A stretch of 14,137 bases of DNA from an uncultured Bacteroides sp. (GCA_905197435.1 CAJJYX010000073.1:1-14137); one strand, 5' to 3'; shown: positions 1-7,212, numbered from the stretch's first letter. Notes: generated by a model not told the origin, from the sequence alone. Numbers and translations are program-made.

Positions 1-1835
1 GAAAGTTCCAGGGTATTCTTCTTTTTACCGAAACGGATGGCGAAGTGGCTGACGGGAAGCGGTTGGACTACGTACTCCTTACCGTGCTGGCTGCATATAT
101 ATTGCAGAATGGCTTTATAGAGTGCGCGTCCGACGGTAAACTTGAAGTGGGGGTCATGTCCCAGCCGCATATCCGCGAAGTTTTGGTGTGACAACAGTTC
201 GACGATGGTGGAAGGCACAGCGGGCAGGCGTGTCTCACTATAGTTGCGGTCCCATAGACTACGGCGTGTCCAGTCGATGTTGAAGGTAGAGCGGATATCA
301 CGCTGCAACTGCGTTAGCAGAATGTCCGAAAGGTCACGGGAGGCATGGCGGTCTGTGCCGGCATTCAGCCTGCCGCCATTGAAGCCGGTGGTATAAATGC
401 CGAGAGTGCCTATAATCTCGTCTTCCTTGCTGAAACCGGCATCGCTGTGCAAAGCCATGCTCATTTCAAAAGGAATGCCCAAGCCTTCTTCGGCAGGGTT
501 GAAGACGGACTTTCCGGCAAGATAATTCACTGTACGCGAACGTACGTTGATGTCATCATTCATATCATTTTTCCCCTCGTAGCCACCATAGACCGAGTAG
601 GGCATGCCTGCCCATTGGGCAGAGTAGCGTGCGCCTTCCAGGTATCTGGGCAAACCGCTGGTCTGTCCGCCACGGGCAATGTTTCCCATGCCTCCTCCAA
701 AGCGGACGGCATCGGCGCAGACCACACCTTTTTCCTTGCTTTCGTTGCTCAATATCACCATGCCATAGTCGTTTCGTCCTTTATCGAAGGTAAATGTGCC
801 GAGGTACACCCATGTGCCGCCTCCTATTTGTTGGTTCACTTTGAATTCCGTGACGCCTCCGTTGTGGAATACGAGGTATTTGGCATCGCTCACGCTGCCC
901 GGCAGTGTCTGATAAGATACGTACACGGCGTATTCTCCCGTTTCCGGAATGTCGGGCACCCATTCGGCAAAAGCCTTGTCTTTCTTCTTCTCGGTTTGGG
1001 CAAAGCGTGCCGTACCGGTGAGGAAAGGGTTTTCATTGTCCTGATAAATCCGCTTCCGTTGGGCAAATCCGGGTTGGGAGGTCTGTTCCCAACGTGCTTT
1101 CCGGCTTTTCACGTCCAGATAGAGGGAGCCTTCTCCTCCATGTCCGCTCAGGCTGCCGTCATTGTCCACGATGACTTCCAGCTTTTGTGTATCCCTCTCG
1201 CGGGGGGTGAATACATTGGCTCCTGCATTCTCCAGCATGGGCAGGAGGTAGGGCAGGATGAACGACTGGGTGAACTGGTCTTCTGTGGTGCAGAACAGCC
1301 TTGGGCGCTGCCATCCCCATTTATCCTTGTCATTGATGTAATATTTCCCGTGGCTTTGCCAGAGGGCGATGTGCCTTCCTTTCAGCCCACGGGCGATTTC
1401 ATAGGGACGCGAGGTGCGGGTTACCCAGGGGGCGCCTTTATATTCCAAGTCGCCGAACAGCCGTGCCTTGTCCTTCTTTCCTTTCCGGTAGAGGTTGGGG
1501 ATAAGCTCTTCGATGCTTTTCCCGTCAGCGAAGAGAGTGAGTTTGAAATAGTTCACCGGTCCCGGCAGTATCTGTCCCAGATGGCGGTAAATGGCATCGA
1601 CCGTTTCGGGGCGTAAGGGCTGGTAGGCAAAGCGTTCGTTTGCATAGATGAACATCTCCTTTTTCCGGAAGTCAATGCGGAAACTGTCCAACTTGCAGGT
1701 ACCGATGTCGGCCGTATGGGTGGTGTATTCCTTGAAAAATGTTTGGAGACGTTCTGCTACGTTTTGCTCTATTTCTTGTGCCGGAAGGAAGATTCCGCAC
1801 AATAGTAATATACCGGTTAGGATAAGTTTTTTCAT
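1..1835 (-). CDS. Secreted zinc N-acetylmuramoyl-L-alanine amidase (Amidase_3-like) with inserted golvesin-type domain, 3' partial
   Basis: My translation from the ATG at 1835 is open for 611 codons to the window edge, so the C-terminus is missing. Residues 1-20 form a signal peptide (KK, a hydrophobic stretch, then PAQ), so the protein should be exported. The Amidase_3 signatures are present but far apart: His162 in SHGKYY, Glu185 in TTEDQF followed by a G..VFTPRERD strand, His463 in ALHSDAG, and Glu546 in STIVELLSHQNF. By analogy with the AmiC/CwlV family these are the three zinc ligands and the catalytic Glu. Between Glu185 and His463 lies an extra beta-rich domain (about 262-382, including GEYAVYVSYQ, GGGTWVYLGTF and ADAVRFGGGMGN). 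It resembles the golvesin C-terminal/xanthan lyase C-terminal domain, and is why such proteins are often called xanthan lyase. Probable role: removing stem peptides from peptidoglycan in the envelope. It lies downstream of the NagB-like gene on the same strand, behind a hairpin terminator. Family assignment is firm; activity is inferred. Confidence 0.82.
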   Translation of the reverse strand, partial: MKKLILTGILLLCGIFLPAQEIEQNVAERLQTFFKEYTTHTADIGTCKLDSFRIDFRKKEMFIYANERFAYQPLRPETVDAIYRHLGQILPGPVNYFKLTLFADGKSIEELIPNLYRKGKKDKARLFGDLEYKGAPWVTRTSRPYEIARGLKGRHIALWQSHGKYYINDKDKWGWQRPRLFCTTEDQFTQSFILPYLLPMLENAGANVFTPRERDTQKLEVIVDNDGSLSGHGGEGSLYLDVKSRKARWEQTSQPGFAQRKRIYQDNENPFLTGTARFAQTEKKKDKAFAEWVPDIPETGEYAVYVSYQTLPGSVSDAKYLVFHNGGVTEFKVNQQIGGGTWVYLGTFTFDKGRNDYGMVILSNESKEKGVVCADAVRFGGGMGNIARGGQTSGLPRYLEGARYSAQWAGMPYSVYGGYEGKNDMNDDINVRSRTVNYLAGKSVFNPAEEGLGIPFEMSMALHSDAGFSKEDEIIGTLGIYTTGFNGGRLNAGTDRHASRDLSDILLTQLQRDIRSTFNIDWTRRSLWDRNYSETRLPAVPSTIVELLSHQNFADMRLGHDPHFKFTVGRALYKAILQYICSQHGKEYVVQPLPVSHFAIRFGKKKNTLEL

Positions 1836-1888
1836 ATTGATGAAGCTTTGAAGTTTCCAATATCTGTTTTGCCAGGCGATGGTGCATG

Positions 1889-1896
1889 CAAAAGTA
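1889..1896 (-). promoter_or_regulatory. Putative Bacteroidetes -7 promoter box for the amidase gene
   Basis: On the minus strand this reads TACTTTTG, matching the TAnnTTTG consensus of the primary Bacteroidetes sigma factor. It lies just over 50 bases before the amidase ATG at 1835 and beyond the hairpin terminator, so it could give the gene its own transcript. I found no good -33 TTTG at the usual distance, so this is a motif match only. Confidence 0.35.
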
Positions 1897-1930
1897 CAAA
1901 ATAATAATCTTTGTGAGGATAAAAGGCGGG

Positions 1931-1970
1931 CATAAAGAAATGAGATGTATTGCCGAAGCGATACATCTCA
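1931..1970 (-). terminator. Intrinsic terminator after the NagB-like/PIG-L gene
   Basis: On the minus strand 1970-1941 folds into a 13-position hairpin, TGAGATGTATCGC / GCAATACATCTCA, with a TTCG loop closed by C-G (the very stable cUUCGg tetraloop) and one C.A mismatch. It is followed by TTTCTTTATG. It starts 27 bases past the stop codon of the upstream gene, where a rho-independent terminator is expected. On the plus strand the same DNA gives a U.G wobble instead of the mismatch and a TTCTATTTC tail, but no plus-strand gene needs it. Confidence 0.75.
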
Positions 1971-1996
1971 TTCTATTTCAGATATTTGACAGCTGT

Positions 1997-3988
1997 TTAT
2001 AGCGGAATGTATTCCACAAAGGCCTCCATCGCTTCGTAGGAAGCAAGACCCAGACTGTCATACAATGCAGCCGTTCCGCGGTTGCGGTCTTCGCTGCGTT
2101 GCCAGAACAGGCGTTCGTCATTACCCAGGAACGGTGCGCTTTCCATCTGCGACTGGTGTTTCAGGATAGAGTTACGTTTGGCGCGTAGTTCCTCCGGACT
2201 GATGGGTACAGCCATTTCAATGTTCTCGATTTCCCATTCTGCCCATGCACCGCGGTACATCCAAATGCGGCATTCTTTCAACCATTTGGCGTCTTCTTCT
2301 TTTTCCAGGTCGATGGCGGCGAATACGGCATCCGTACAAACACGGTGTGTTCCGTGCGGGTCTGCCAGGTCACCTGCAACGAAAATCTGATGCGGTTTCA
2401 CTTCACGCAGCAGATTGCGTACGATTTCCACGTCTGCCTCGCTGATCGGGTTCTTCTGTATCTTGCCGGTTTCGTAGAATGGCAGGTCGAGGAAGTGGCA
2501 GTGGTCCAAAGGAATATTATTGTATGTACATGCAGTGCGTGCTTCGCCACGGCGAATCAGTCCCTTGATGGTCAGGATGTCACGCGTATCCATGTCACCG
2601 TCTTTCTTTTCTTTCAGATACTTGCGGATTTCAGCATATTTGTCGTTGATGACCTGGTCCTCGCTGTTGTTGAAGATTTGGTTGAAGCCGTTGATGAAGT
2701 GCAGGAAGCGGATGACTTCTTCATCGCCTACGGCAATGTTGCCGGAAGTTTCGTAAGCCACGTGCACGTCATGTTTCTGCTCTACCAAGCGGCGGATGGT
2801 ACCTCCCATGGAGATAACGTCATCATCCGGATGTGGCGAGAATACGACAATGCGTTTCGGATAGGGTTTTGCACGTTCGGGACGATAAGTGTCGTCTGCG
2901 TTCGGCTTGCCGCCCGGCCATCCGGTGATGGTATGTTGCAGGTCATTGAATATCTTGATGTTCACGTTATAGGCAGAACCGAACAATGCCAGCAGTTCGC
3001 TCAAGCCGTTTTCGTTATAGTCTTTGTTGGTCAGCTTCAAGATAGGTTTGCCGGTGAGCTGGCACAGCCAGACGATGGCGCTGCGGATAAGCTTGTCGTT
3101 CCATTCGCAGGACGTTACCAGCCAGGGGCGTTGGATACGTGTCAAGTTGGCTGCGGCAGACAAGTCGATGACGATGTGTGCATTGTTGTGGGTCTGCAGG
3201 TAAGAGGCCGGAATGGTATCGGTTATTGCACCTTCCACACATTCTTTCACCATTTTGGCTTTTTCTTCACCCCATGCTATCAGGTATACCTTTTTCGCGG
3301 CAAGGATGGTGGAGACACCCATTGTAATGGAACTGATGGGGGTGCTTTCAATGCTGCCGAACATCTTGGAGGCTTCGTTGCGGGAGTCGTTATCCAGCAA
3401 AATCAGGCGGGTGTTGGAGTTCATGCGCGACCCCGGTTCATTGAAACCGATATTGCCTACGCGTCCTATGCCAATGACGGCGGCATCCACTCCGCCGAAG
3501 CTTTCGATGCGCTGTTCGTACAGGCGGCAATATTCGAAGATGGTATCTTTGGCAATCGTGCTGTCCGGGCTGAAGATATTCTGCTTGTCGATATCCACAT
3601 GGTCGAGCAGCATTTCCTTCAATGCATTGAGGTTGCTGTTGATGGCATCCGGTGCCAGAGGGTAATATTCGTAGAGGTTGAATACGATTACATTGCGGAA
3701 GCTCAGCCCTTCTTCTTTGTGCATACGGATGAGGTCTGCATAGACATTGCGTGGGGAGTTGCCGCCGGCCAGTGCCAGTACACAGAAACGTCCCGCCTTT
3801 TGTTTGTCACGGATTAGCTGTGCAATGTCAAGGGCAATCTGGTTGGCGCCTTCTTCGGCAGACTCATAGATGTCTGTCGGGATTTTCTCCAGTCGGGTCA
3901 GTACCGACCGTTCAAATGCATTCTCAGGTCTGTAGTACCTGGGGGAGACTCTGTTGAGAGTGATTTGAGAGCTTAGATTGGTTTTCAT
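1997..3988 (-). CDS. nagB: NagB-like (degenerate active site) / PIG-L deacetylase fusion protein
   Basis: 663 residues, two domains. Residues about 35-285 follow the glucosamine-6-phosphate deaminase fold (ALAGGNSP, VIVFNLYEY, GIGRVGNIGFNEPGS). Compared with E. coli NagB from memory, the catalytic positions are altered: Asp72 is Tyr106, Asp141 is Val177 and His143 is Asn179. Only Glu148 (Glu184) and phosphate-site residues (Lys243; Arg172 as Lys208) persist. Deamination is therefore doubtful. Residues about 285-375 are a linker. Residues about 377-600 are a PIG-L/LmbE zinc deacetylase domain with HPDDD (His386, Asp388, Asp389) and DPHGTH (His545, His548), apparently intact. No signal peptide, so cytoplasmic. 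NagA lies 95 bases upstream on the same strand, so an amino-sugar deacetylase role is likely; the substrate is unknown. Bacteroides proteins of this length and layout are annotated as putative glucosamine-6-phosphate deaminase-like; the symbol nagB reflects homology, not proven function. Start at 3988 gives a full N-terminus. Confidence 0.9.
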   Translation of the reverse strand: MKTNLSSQITLNRVSPRYYRPENAFERSVLTRLEKIPTDIYESAEEGANQIALDIAQLIRDKQKAGRFCVLALAGGNSPRNVYADLIRMHKEEGLSFRNVIVFNLYEYYPLAPDAINSNLNALKEMLLDHVDIDKQNIFSPDSTIAKDTIFEYCRLYEQRIESFGGVDAAVIGIGRVGNIGFNEPGSRMNSNTRLILLDNDSRNEASKMFGSIESTPISSITMGVSTILAAKKVYLIAWGEEKAKMVKECVEGAITDTIPASYLQTHNNAHIVIDLSAAANLTRIQRPWLVTSCEWNDKLIRSAIVWLCQLTGKPILKLTNKDYNENGLSELLALFGSAYNVNIKIFNDLQHTITGWPGGKPNADDTYRPERAKPYPKRIVVFSPHPDDDVISMGGTIRRLVEQKHDVHVAYETSGNIAVGDEEVIRFLHFINGFNQIFNNSEDQVINDKYAEIRKYLKEKKDGDMDTRDILTIKGLIRRGEARTACTYNNIPLDHCHFLDLPFYETGKIQKNPISEADVEIVRNLLREVKPHQIFVAGDLADPHGTHRVCTDAVFAAIDLEKEEDAKWLKECRIWMYRGAWAEWEIENIEMAVPISPEELRAKRNSILKHQSQMESAPFLGNDERLFWQRSEDRNRGTAALYDSLGLASYEAMEAFVEYIPL

Positions 3989-4037
3989 AAATTGAATATT
4001 AATAAATGATTAAGTATTGCGCTGTTCTTTTGCTCAA

Positions 4038-4045
4038 CAAATATA
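4038..4045 (-). promoter_or_regulatory. Putative -7 promoter box for the NagB-like/PIG-L gene
   Basis: On the minus strand this reads TATATTTG, an exact TAnnTTTG match, about 50 bases before the ATG at 3988 and inside the 95-base gap after nagA. It suggests the fusion gene can be transcribed separately from nagA, although read-through is also possible. No clear -33 TTTG is present. Confidence 0.4.
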
Positions 4046-4083
4046 CGAAAAACAATGTTCATCCGCATGTTGTTGAAGGTTAA

Positions 4084-5250
4084 TTAAGAGATTGTATTGG
4101 TTTCCGGTACGAGTTTGCCCGTTGCCCATACGGCTCTTACGTTCAGGTCTTCGTCCATGACGATGATGTCGGCATCCTTGCCTTTTTGGAGGGAGCCTTT
4201 GCGGTCAAATACGCCCATAATCTTTGCCGGGGTTTCGGAGGCCATGCGCACGGCGTCTGCCAAGGGTATTTCGGCTTTTTGTACCATGGTGCGTATCAGC
4301 CGGTCCATGGTGGCCACGCTGCCGGCAAGGGCAGAGTGGTCGGCGAGCTTGCATACTCCGTCCTCGATGATGACGCGCGGGTCGAAGGCTTCCTTGCTGT
4401 CACTTGCAGCGCATGCCAGGGCATCTGTTATGAGGCAGGTGCGTTCCACGCCTTTTATCTTGTATATCAGCCTGAGGATGGTGGGAGGGACATGGATGCC
4501 GTCGGCCACTACTTCCACCGTCATGTCGTCCAGCAGATAGATGCTCTCTACCGTGCCTTCGTATTTGTACTCGCGGCGTTTGTGGAATCCCGGCATCGCA
4601 TTGTAGAAGTGGGTGGCATGGGTATAGCCTGCTTCGTAGGCTGTACGGATGTCTTCAAATTCGGCTTGCGTATGGGCTACCGATGCCAAGATGCCTTTGG
4701 CCGTGATGTACTTCCCGAATTGCATGGCTCCCGGCAGTTCGGGAGCGGCATCCCAGCGCTTGATGCAAGACCAGTTTTCCACGATGGGAATGTATTCGTT
4801 GGGGTCGGGATTCTTGATGTTCTCGGGGATTTGTCCGCCTGCCATCGCTATATTCAGGTAGTGTCCTTCCAGATGCAGGCCGAGGATGGGGCTGTCTTTT
4901 TCTTCCATCAGCCTGGTGCAGGTTTCGGCTGCCTGCTCAATCATGGGAACTGTGGAGGAGGAGAGGGTTGGGAAAATGCTGGTCGTTCCATATTTCATGT
5001 GGGTTCTGACGGCTGTGCGGAAGGCATCTTCCGTGCATTCCATAAAGTCACGGCCGCCACCGCCATGGGCGTGGATTTCCACACCGCCGGGGAGTACGTA
5101 CATACCTTTCACGTCTATCAGTTGTGCACCGATTACGGCAAGGTCACAATTGGTCACTTCCAGTATCTTTCCGTCTCTGATAAGTACAGAGCCGTCTTTA
5201 AGCCATCCTTGTGGGGTGAGGATGCGGGCGTTGATAAGTTGAGTCAACAT
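4084..5250 (-). CDS. nagA: N-acetylglucosamine-6-phosphate deacetylase
   Basis: 388 residues, the usual size for NagA, which hydrolyses GlcNAc-6-phosphate to glucosamine-6-phosphate and acetate in the cytoplasm. The amidohydrolase-superfamily landmarks are in order: an early strand domain ending in PGGVEIHAHG (His60, His62), the metal-binding Glu128 in HLEGHYLN, His193 in SVAHTQAEF, His214 in ATHFYNAMP, substrate-loop residues in VADGIHVPP, and catalytic Asp276 in LITDALA. The N-terminal metal-dependent hydrolase barrel closes with KGKDADIIVMDEDLNV, the typical C-terminal strand. All expected catalytic residues are visible. It is followed on the same strand by the NagB-like/PIG-L fusion, the classic nagA-nagB neighbourhood. 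A canonical catalytic NagB is not encoded in this window, so glucosamine-6-phosphate must be handled by an enzyme encoded elsewhere if the fusion is inactive as a deaminase. Confidence 0.95.
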   Translation of the reverse strand: MLTQLINARILTPQGWLKDGSVLIRDGKILEVTNCDLAVIGAQLIDVKGMYVLPGGVEIHAHGGGGRDFMECTEDAFRTAVRTHMKYGTTSIFPTLSSSTVPMIEQAAETCTRLMEEKDSPILGLHLEGHYLNIAMAGGQIPENIKNPDPNEYIPIVENWSCIKRWDAAPELPGAMQFGKYITAKGILASVAHTQAEFEDIRTAYEAGYTHATHFYNAMPGFHKRREYKYEGTVESIYLLDDMTVEVVADGIHVPPTILRLIYKIKGVERTCLITDALACAASDSKEAFDPRVIIEDGVCKLADHSALAGSVATMDRLIRTMVQKAEIPLADAVRMASETPAKIMGVFDRKGSLQKGKDADIIVMDEDLNVRAVWATGKLVPETNTIS

Positions 5251-5312
5251 AGGATTTAGGGGTTAGAGTTATTAAATTAATTATGTTGTCGTTTTGACAT
5301 TGTTTCGGAGGA

Positions 5313-5320
5313 CAAAAATA
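5313..5320 (-). promoter_or_regulatory. Putative -7 promoter box for nagA
   Basis: On the minus strand this reads TATTTTTG, matching TAnnTTTG, 62 bases before the nagA ATG. That implies a leader of about 55 bases, normal for Bacteroides. There is no convincing -33 TTTG upstream. Confidence 0.4.
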
Positions 5321-5490
5321 GGTACTTTTTGGAGAAGATGTACTCCTTCTTTTTGGGTATTTTCATTAAATACTCTAAAAAAACAGATTTGGCGCGTTTT
5401 GCAGGGCATCTCGTACCTTAAGGCGTATCCGTACCATAGAGAAGTGGAATGCTTGCAGGAGTATACCGGGGTGAGCTTACGACTGATATG

Positions 5491-5555
5491 TCATTAAAAG
5501 GCTTATAATGCATTATTAAAAGGCTTTTAATGTCGTATTATAAGCCTTTTAATGA
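5491..5555. repeat. Triple ATTAAAAGGCTT repeat forming a perfect 19-bp inverted repeat
   Basis: Bases 5491-5509 (TCATTAAAAGGCTTATAAT) are exactly reverse-complementary to 5537-5555. The 27-base loop itself contains ATTAAAAGGCTTTTAAT (5515-5531), a palindrome with 8-base arms around one base. The unit ATTAAAAGGCTT thus occurs twice directly and once inverted within 65 bases. The strand order allows alternative hairpins. It lies between divergent genes, so a terminator is not expected; an operator array, a structured RNA or a mobile-repeat remnant are all possible. Confidence 0.85.
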
Positions 5556-5693
5556 TTAATCACTATGGGAGAGAGATGGGCAGACTCTGTAAAGTAAAAG
5601 GCATAGCTCCTGTAAATAGGCCGTTAAGGGTATGGATGAGGATAATTATATAAAAATAAACCATTCATCGCACTTTTTTCCGTTTGGGTTTGT

Positions 5694-5701
5694 TATATTT
5701 G
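5694..5701 (+). promoter_or_regulatory. Putative -7 promoter box for the SIMPL gene
   Basis: TATATTTG is an exact TAnnTTTG match 31 bases before the ATG at 5733. The preceding T-rich run (cacttttttccgtttggg) has TTTG motifs, but not at the ideal -33 spacing. A leader of about 25 bases would result. Confidence 0.45.
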
Positions 5702-5732
5702 TATTTGCTTATAAACTCTAAAATATCAACGT

Positions 5733-6434
5733 ATGAAAAACTGGAGAGTAGAAGCAGCCATCATAGCCGTTGGGCTGCTTTTGTTGGGAATTATGGTAAA
5801 AGGCGGCGTCGACAATTTCGTGAATAAGGACCGTGTGGTCACTGTAAAAGGACTGGCCGAGATGGAAGTGCCTGCCGACAAGGTAGTTTGGCCTCTCGTC
5901 TACAAAGACATAGGCAATGACCCTGCCTTGCTCTATGCCAATATGGAGACGAAGAATGCCGCCATTGTGGCTTTCCTTGAAAACAGTGGAATAGAGAAGG
6001 AAGAAATCAGCATTGCTCCCCCCGAAGTGATTGACATGCAGGCCGAACGCTACGTTGACCGCAATGTGGCCTATCGTTATAATGCCACGTCTGTCATTAC
6101 CGTCACTTCCAGAAATGTGGATAAGGTGCGTAAGCTCATGTCCGAGCAGGCCGAGCTCCTGAAACAGGGTATTGCCATCACGGGAGGGGATTACAGATAT
6201 AATGTGTCTTATGAATTCACCGGTCTCAATGAAGTGAAGCCCAAGATGATAGAAGAGGCTACGAAGAACGCCCGTGCCGCAGCCGAGAAGTTTGCCAAGG
6301 ATTCGGACAGTGAGCTGGGGAAAATCCGCAATGCCTCGCAAGGGCAGTTCTCCATCAGTGACCGTGATGCTAATACTCCTTATATAAAAAGCGTGCGTGT
6401 AGTGACTACCGTGAATTATTATCTGAAGAAATAA
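5733..6434 (+). CDS. SIMPL (DUF541) domain protein, N-terminally membrane anchored
   Basis: 233 residues. Residues about 8-24 are a single hydrophobic segment (IIAVGLLLLGIMV) after a short positively charged start, so the protein is probably anchored in the inner membrane with the rest in the periplasm. Residues about 34-232 have the SIMPL/DUF541 pattern: VVTVKGLAEMEVPADKV at the start of the domain, a helix with NAAIVAFLENSGIEKEEI, a YRYNATSVITVTSRNVDKV strand-helix, the RAAAEKFAKDSDSELGKI helix, and a final strand VRVVTTVNYYL. SIMPL proteins (E. coli YggE, BP26) are periplasmic and linked to envelope or oxidative stress, with no known enzymatic activity. The gene stands alone on its strand; its last 29 bases overlap the 3' end of the convergent YafV-type gene. 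Confidence 0.9.
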   Translation: MKNWRVEAAIIAVGLLLLGIMVKGGVDNFVNKDRVVTVKGLAEMEVPADKVVWPLVYKDIGNDPALLYANMETKNAAIVAFLENSGIEKEEISIAPPEVIDMQAERYVDRNVAYRYNATSVITVTSRNVDKVRKLMSEQAELLKQGIAITGGDYRYNVSYEFTGLNEVKPKMIEEATKNARAAAEKFAKDSDSELGKIRNASQGQFSISDRDANTPYIKSVRVVTTVNYYLKK

Positions 6435-7212
6435 CAAAATCGTCCGCATCTTTCCAGACGGGGAACTTCAGCCTGAACTCCTGCAGGGAGGAAAGGCTGA
6501 GGGCGGCGGTGGCGGTCCCTTCCTCGTTGTCGGGTATGGCGGCAAGGACTTCCCCTTTCGGGGAATAGACCGCGCTGCCTCCGTCGTGTGGCGTATTCCT
6601 GCCGTCTCTGCCGATGCGGTTGACGCCGCAAACATAACTGAGATTTTCCAAAGCACGTGCTTGCAGCAGAATGTCCCAGACTTTTCGGCGGGGAACGGGC
6701 CAGTTGGCAACATAAATCAGAAGGTCGTATTCATTGTTCCTGTTGCGGCTCCAAACCGGGAAGCGAAGGTCATAACATACAAGCAGCAGTATGTTCCAGC
6801 CGCGGTATTGGATAAGGGTGCGTTGATTGCCTGGAGTGAAATGCTCCGTTTCGTGCCCCATTCGGAAGAGGTGCCGTTTATCGCAATAGTAAGCATCACC
6901 TTCGGGCGTAAGGAAAAATGCGCGGTTATAGTAGGCAGGTTCTCCACTTTCCAAAGTTGTCTCGCTGGCAATGTAGCTGCCTGCAAGAGCGAGCCGGTAC
7001 TCTTCGGACCATTGGCGCAGGGTTGTGATGGTTTCTCCCGTTGTGGGTTCGGCCAAGCCGGCGGTGTCCATACAGAAACCGGTGGAGAATGTTTCCGGTA
7101 AAACAACAATCTCCGTTGTTCCACGAAGAGTTTCTAACTTCTCGCGGAGCCGACGGAGATTTTCTTGTTTATTTTCCCAGACGATGTCTGTTTGCAGAAT
7201 GCTTATTCGCAT
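6406..7212 (-). CDS. yafV: Carbon-nitrogen hydrolase, YafV-type omega-amidase
   Basis: 268 residues, one nitrilase-superfamily domain. The catalytic triad is visible: Glu40 in VVLPETFSTGF, Lys112 in CDKRHLFRMG, Cys146 in LVCYDLRFPVWSRN. The DKRHLFRM and VCYDLRFPVWSRN blocks, YVANWP, and the C-terminal EFRLKFPVWKDADDF match E. coli YafV closely, as I recall it. YafV/Nit2 enzymes hydrolyse 2-oxoglutaramate (and 2-oxosuccinamate) to the oxoacid and ammonia, a clean-up step after glutamine transamination; cytoplasmic. It starts 40 bases after the acyltransferase gene and is probably the last gene of that operon. Its 3' end overlaps the SIMPL coding sequence on the other strand, with stop TAG at 6408-6406. 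The family is secure; exact substrate preference is inferred. Confidence 0.9.
   Translation of the reverse strand: MRISILQTDIVWENKQENLRRLREKLETLRGTTEIVVLPETFSTGFCMDTAGLAEPTTGETITTLRQWSEEYRLALAGSYIASETTLESGEPAYYNRAFFLTPEGDAYYCDKRHLFRMGHETEHFTPGNQRTLIQYRGWNILLLVCYDLRFPVWSRNRNNEYDLLIYVANWPVPRRKVWDILLQARALENLSYVCGVNRIGRDGRNTPHDGGSAVYSPKGEVLAAIPDNEEGTATAALSLSSLQEFRLKFPVWKDADDFVISSDNNSR

Larger units (their letters stand above)
5251..5732. other. Divergent intergenic region between nagA and the SIMPL gene
   Basis: 482 bases with no convincing gene. It holds the nagA promoter candidate near 5313, a repeat cluster at 5491-5555, and the SIMPL promoter candidate near 5694. A 67-codon frame opened by TTG at 5294 ends inside the repeat; it overlaps the nagA promoter, resembles no family I know, and I regard it as chance. 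Bases 5556-5670 show no clear structure to me. Confidence 0.6.

Noticed and set aside
345..1616. 423-codon plus-strand frame opposite the amidase gene
   Set aside because: Antisense shadow. The minus strand here encodes a continuous protein with signal peptide and amidase motifs; the plus-strand product has no recognisable domain.
2345..3817. 490-codon plus-strand frame opposite the NagB-like/PIG-L gene
   Set aside because: Low-complexity, Val/Phe-rich translation typical of an antisense frame; the minus-strand gene has clear domains over the whole interval.
4051..4080. Possible terminator after nagA (AACAA/TTGTT arms with T-run)
   Set aside because: Only about five AT-rich pairs with a long loop; too weak to call.
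4186..5259. 357-codon plus-strand frame opposite nagA
   Set aside because: Shadow of nagA; no domain, no plausible promoter, and nagA is unambiguous.
5294..5497. 67-codon plus-strand frame in the nagA-SIMPL gap
   Set aside because: Begins with TTG inside the nagA leader, ends in the repeat, and resembles no known family. Kept only as a remote possibility.
5632..5680. Possible hairpin GATGA/TCATC followed by TTTTTT
   Set aside because: Five-base arms and a loop over 20 bases; no upstream plus-strand gene that would need a terminator.
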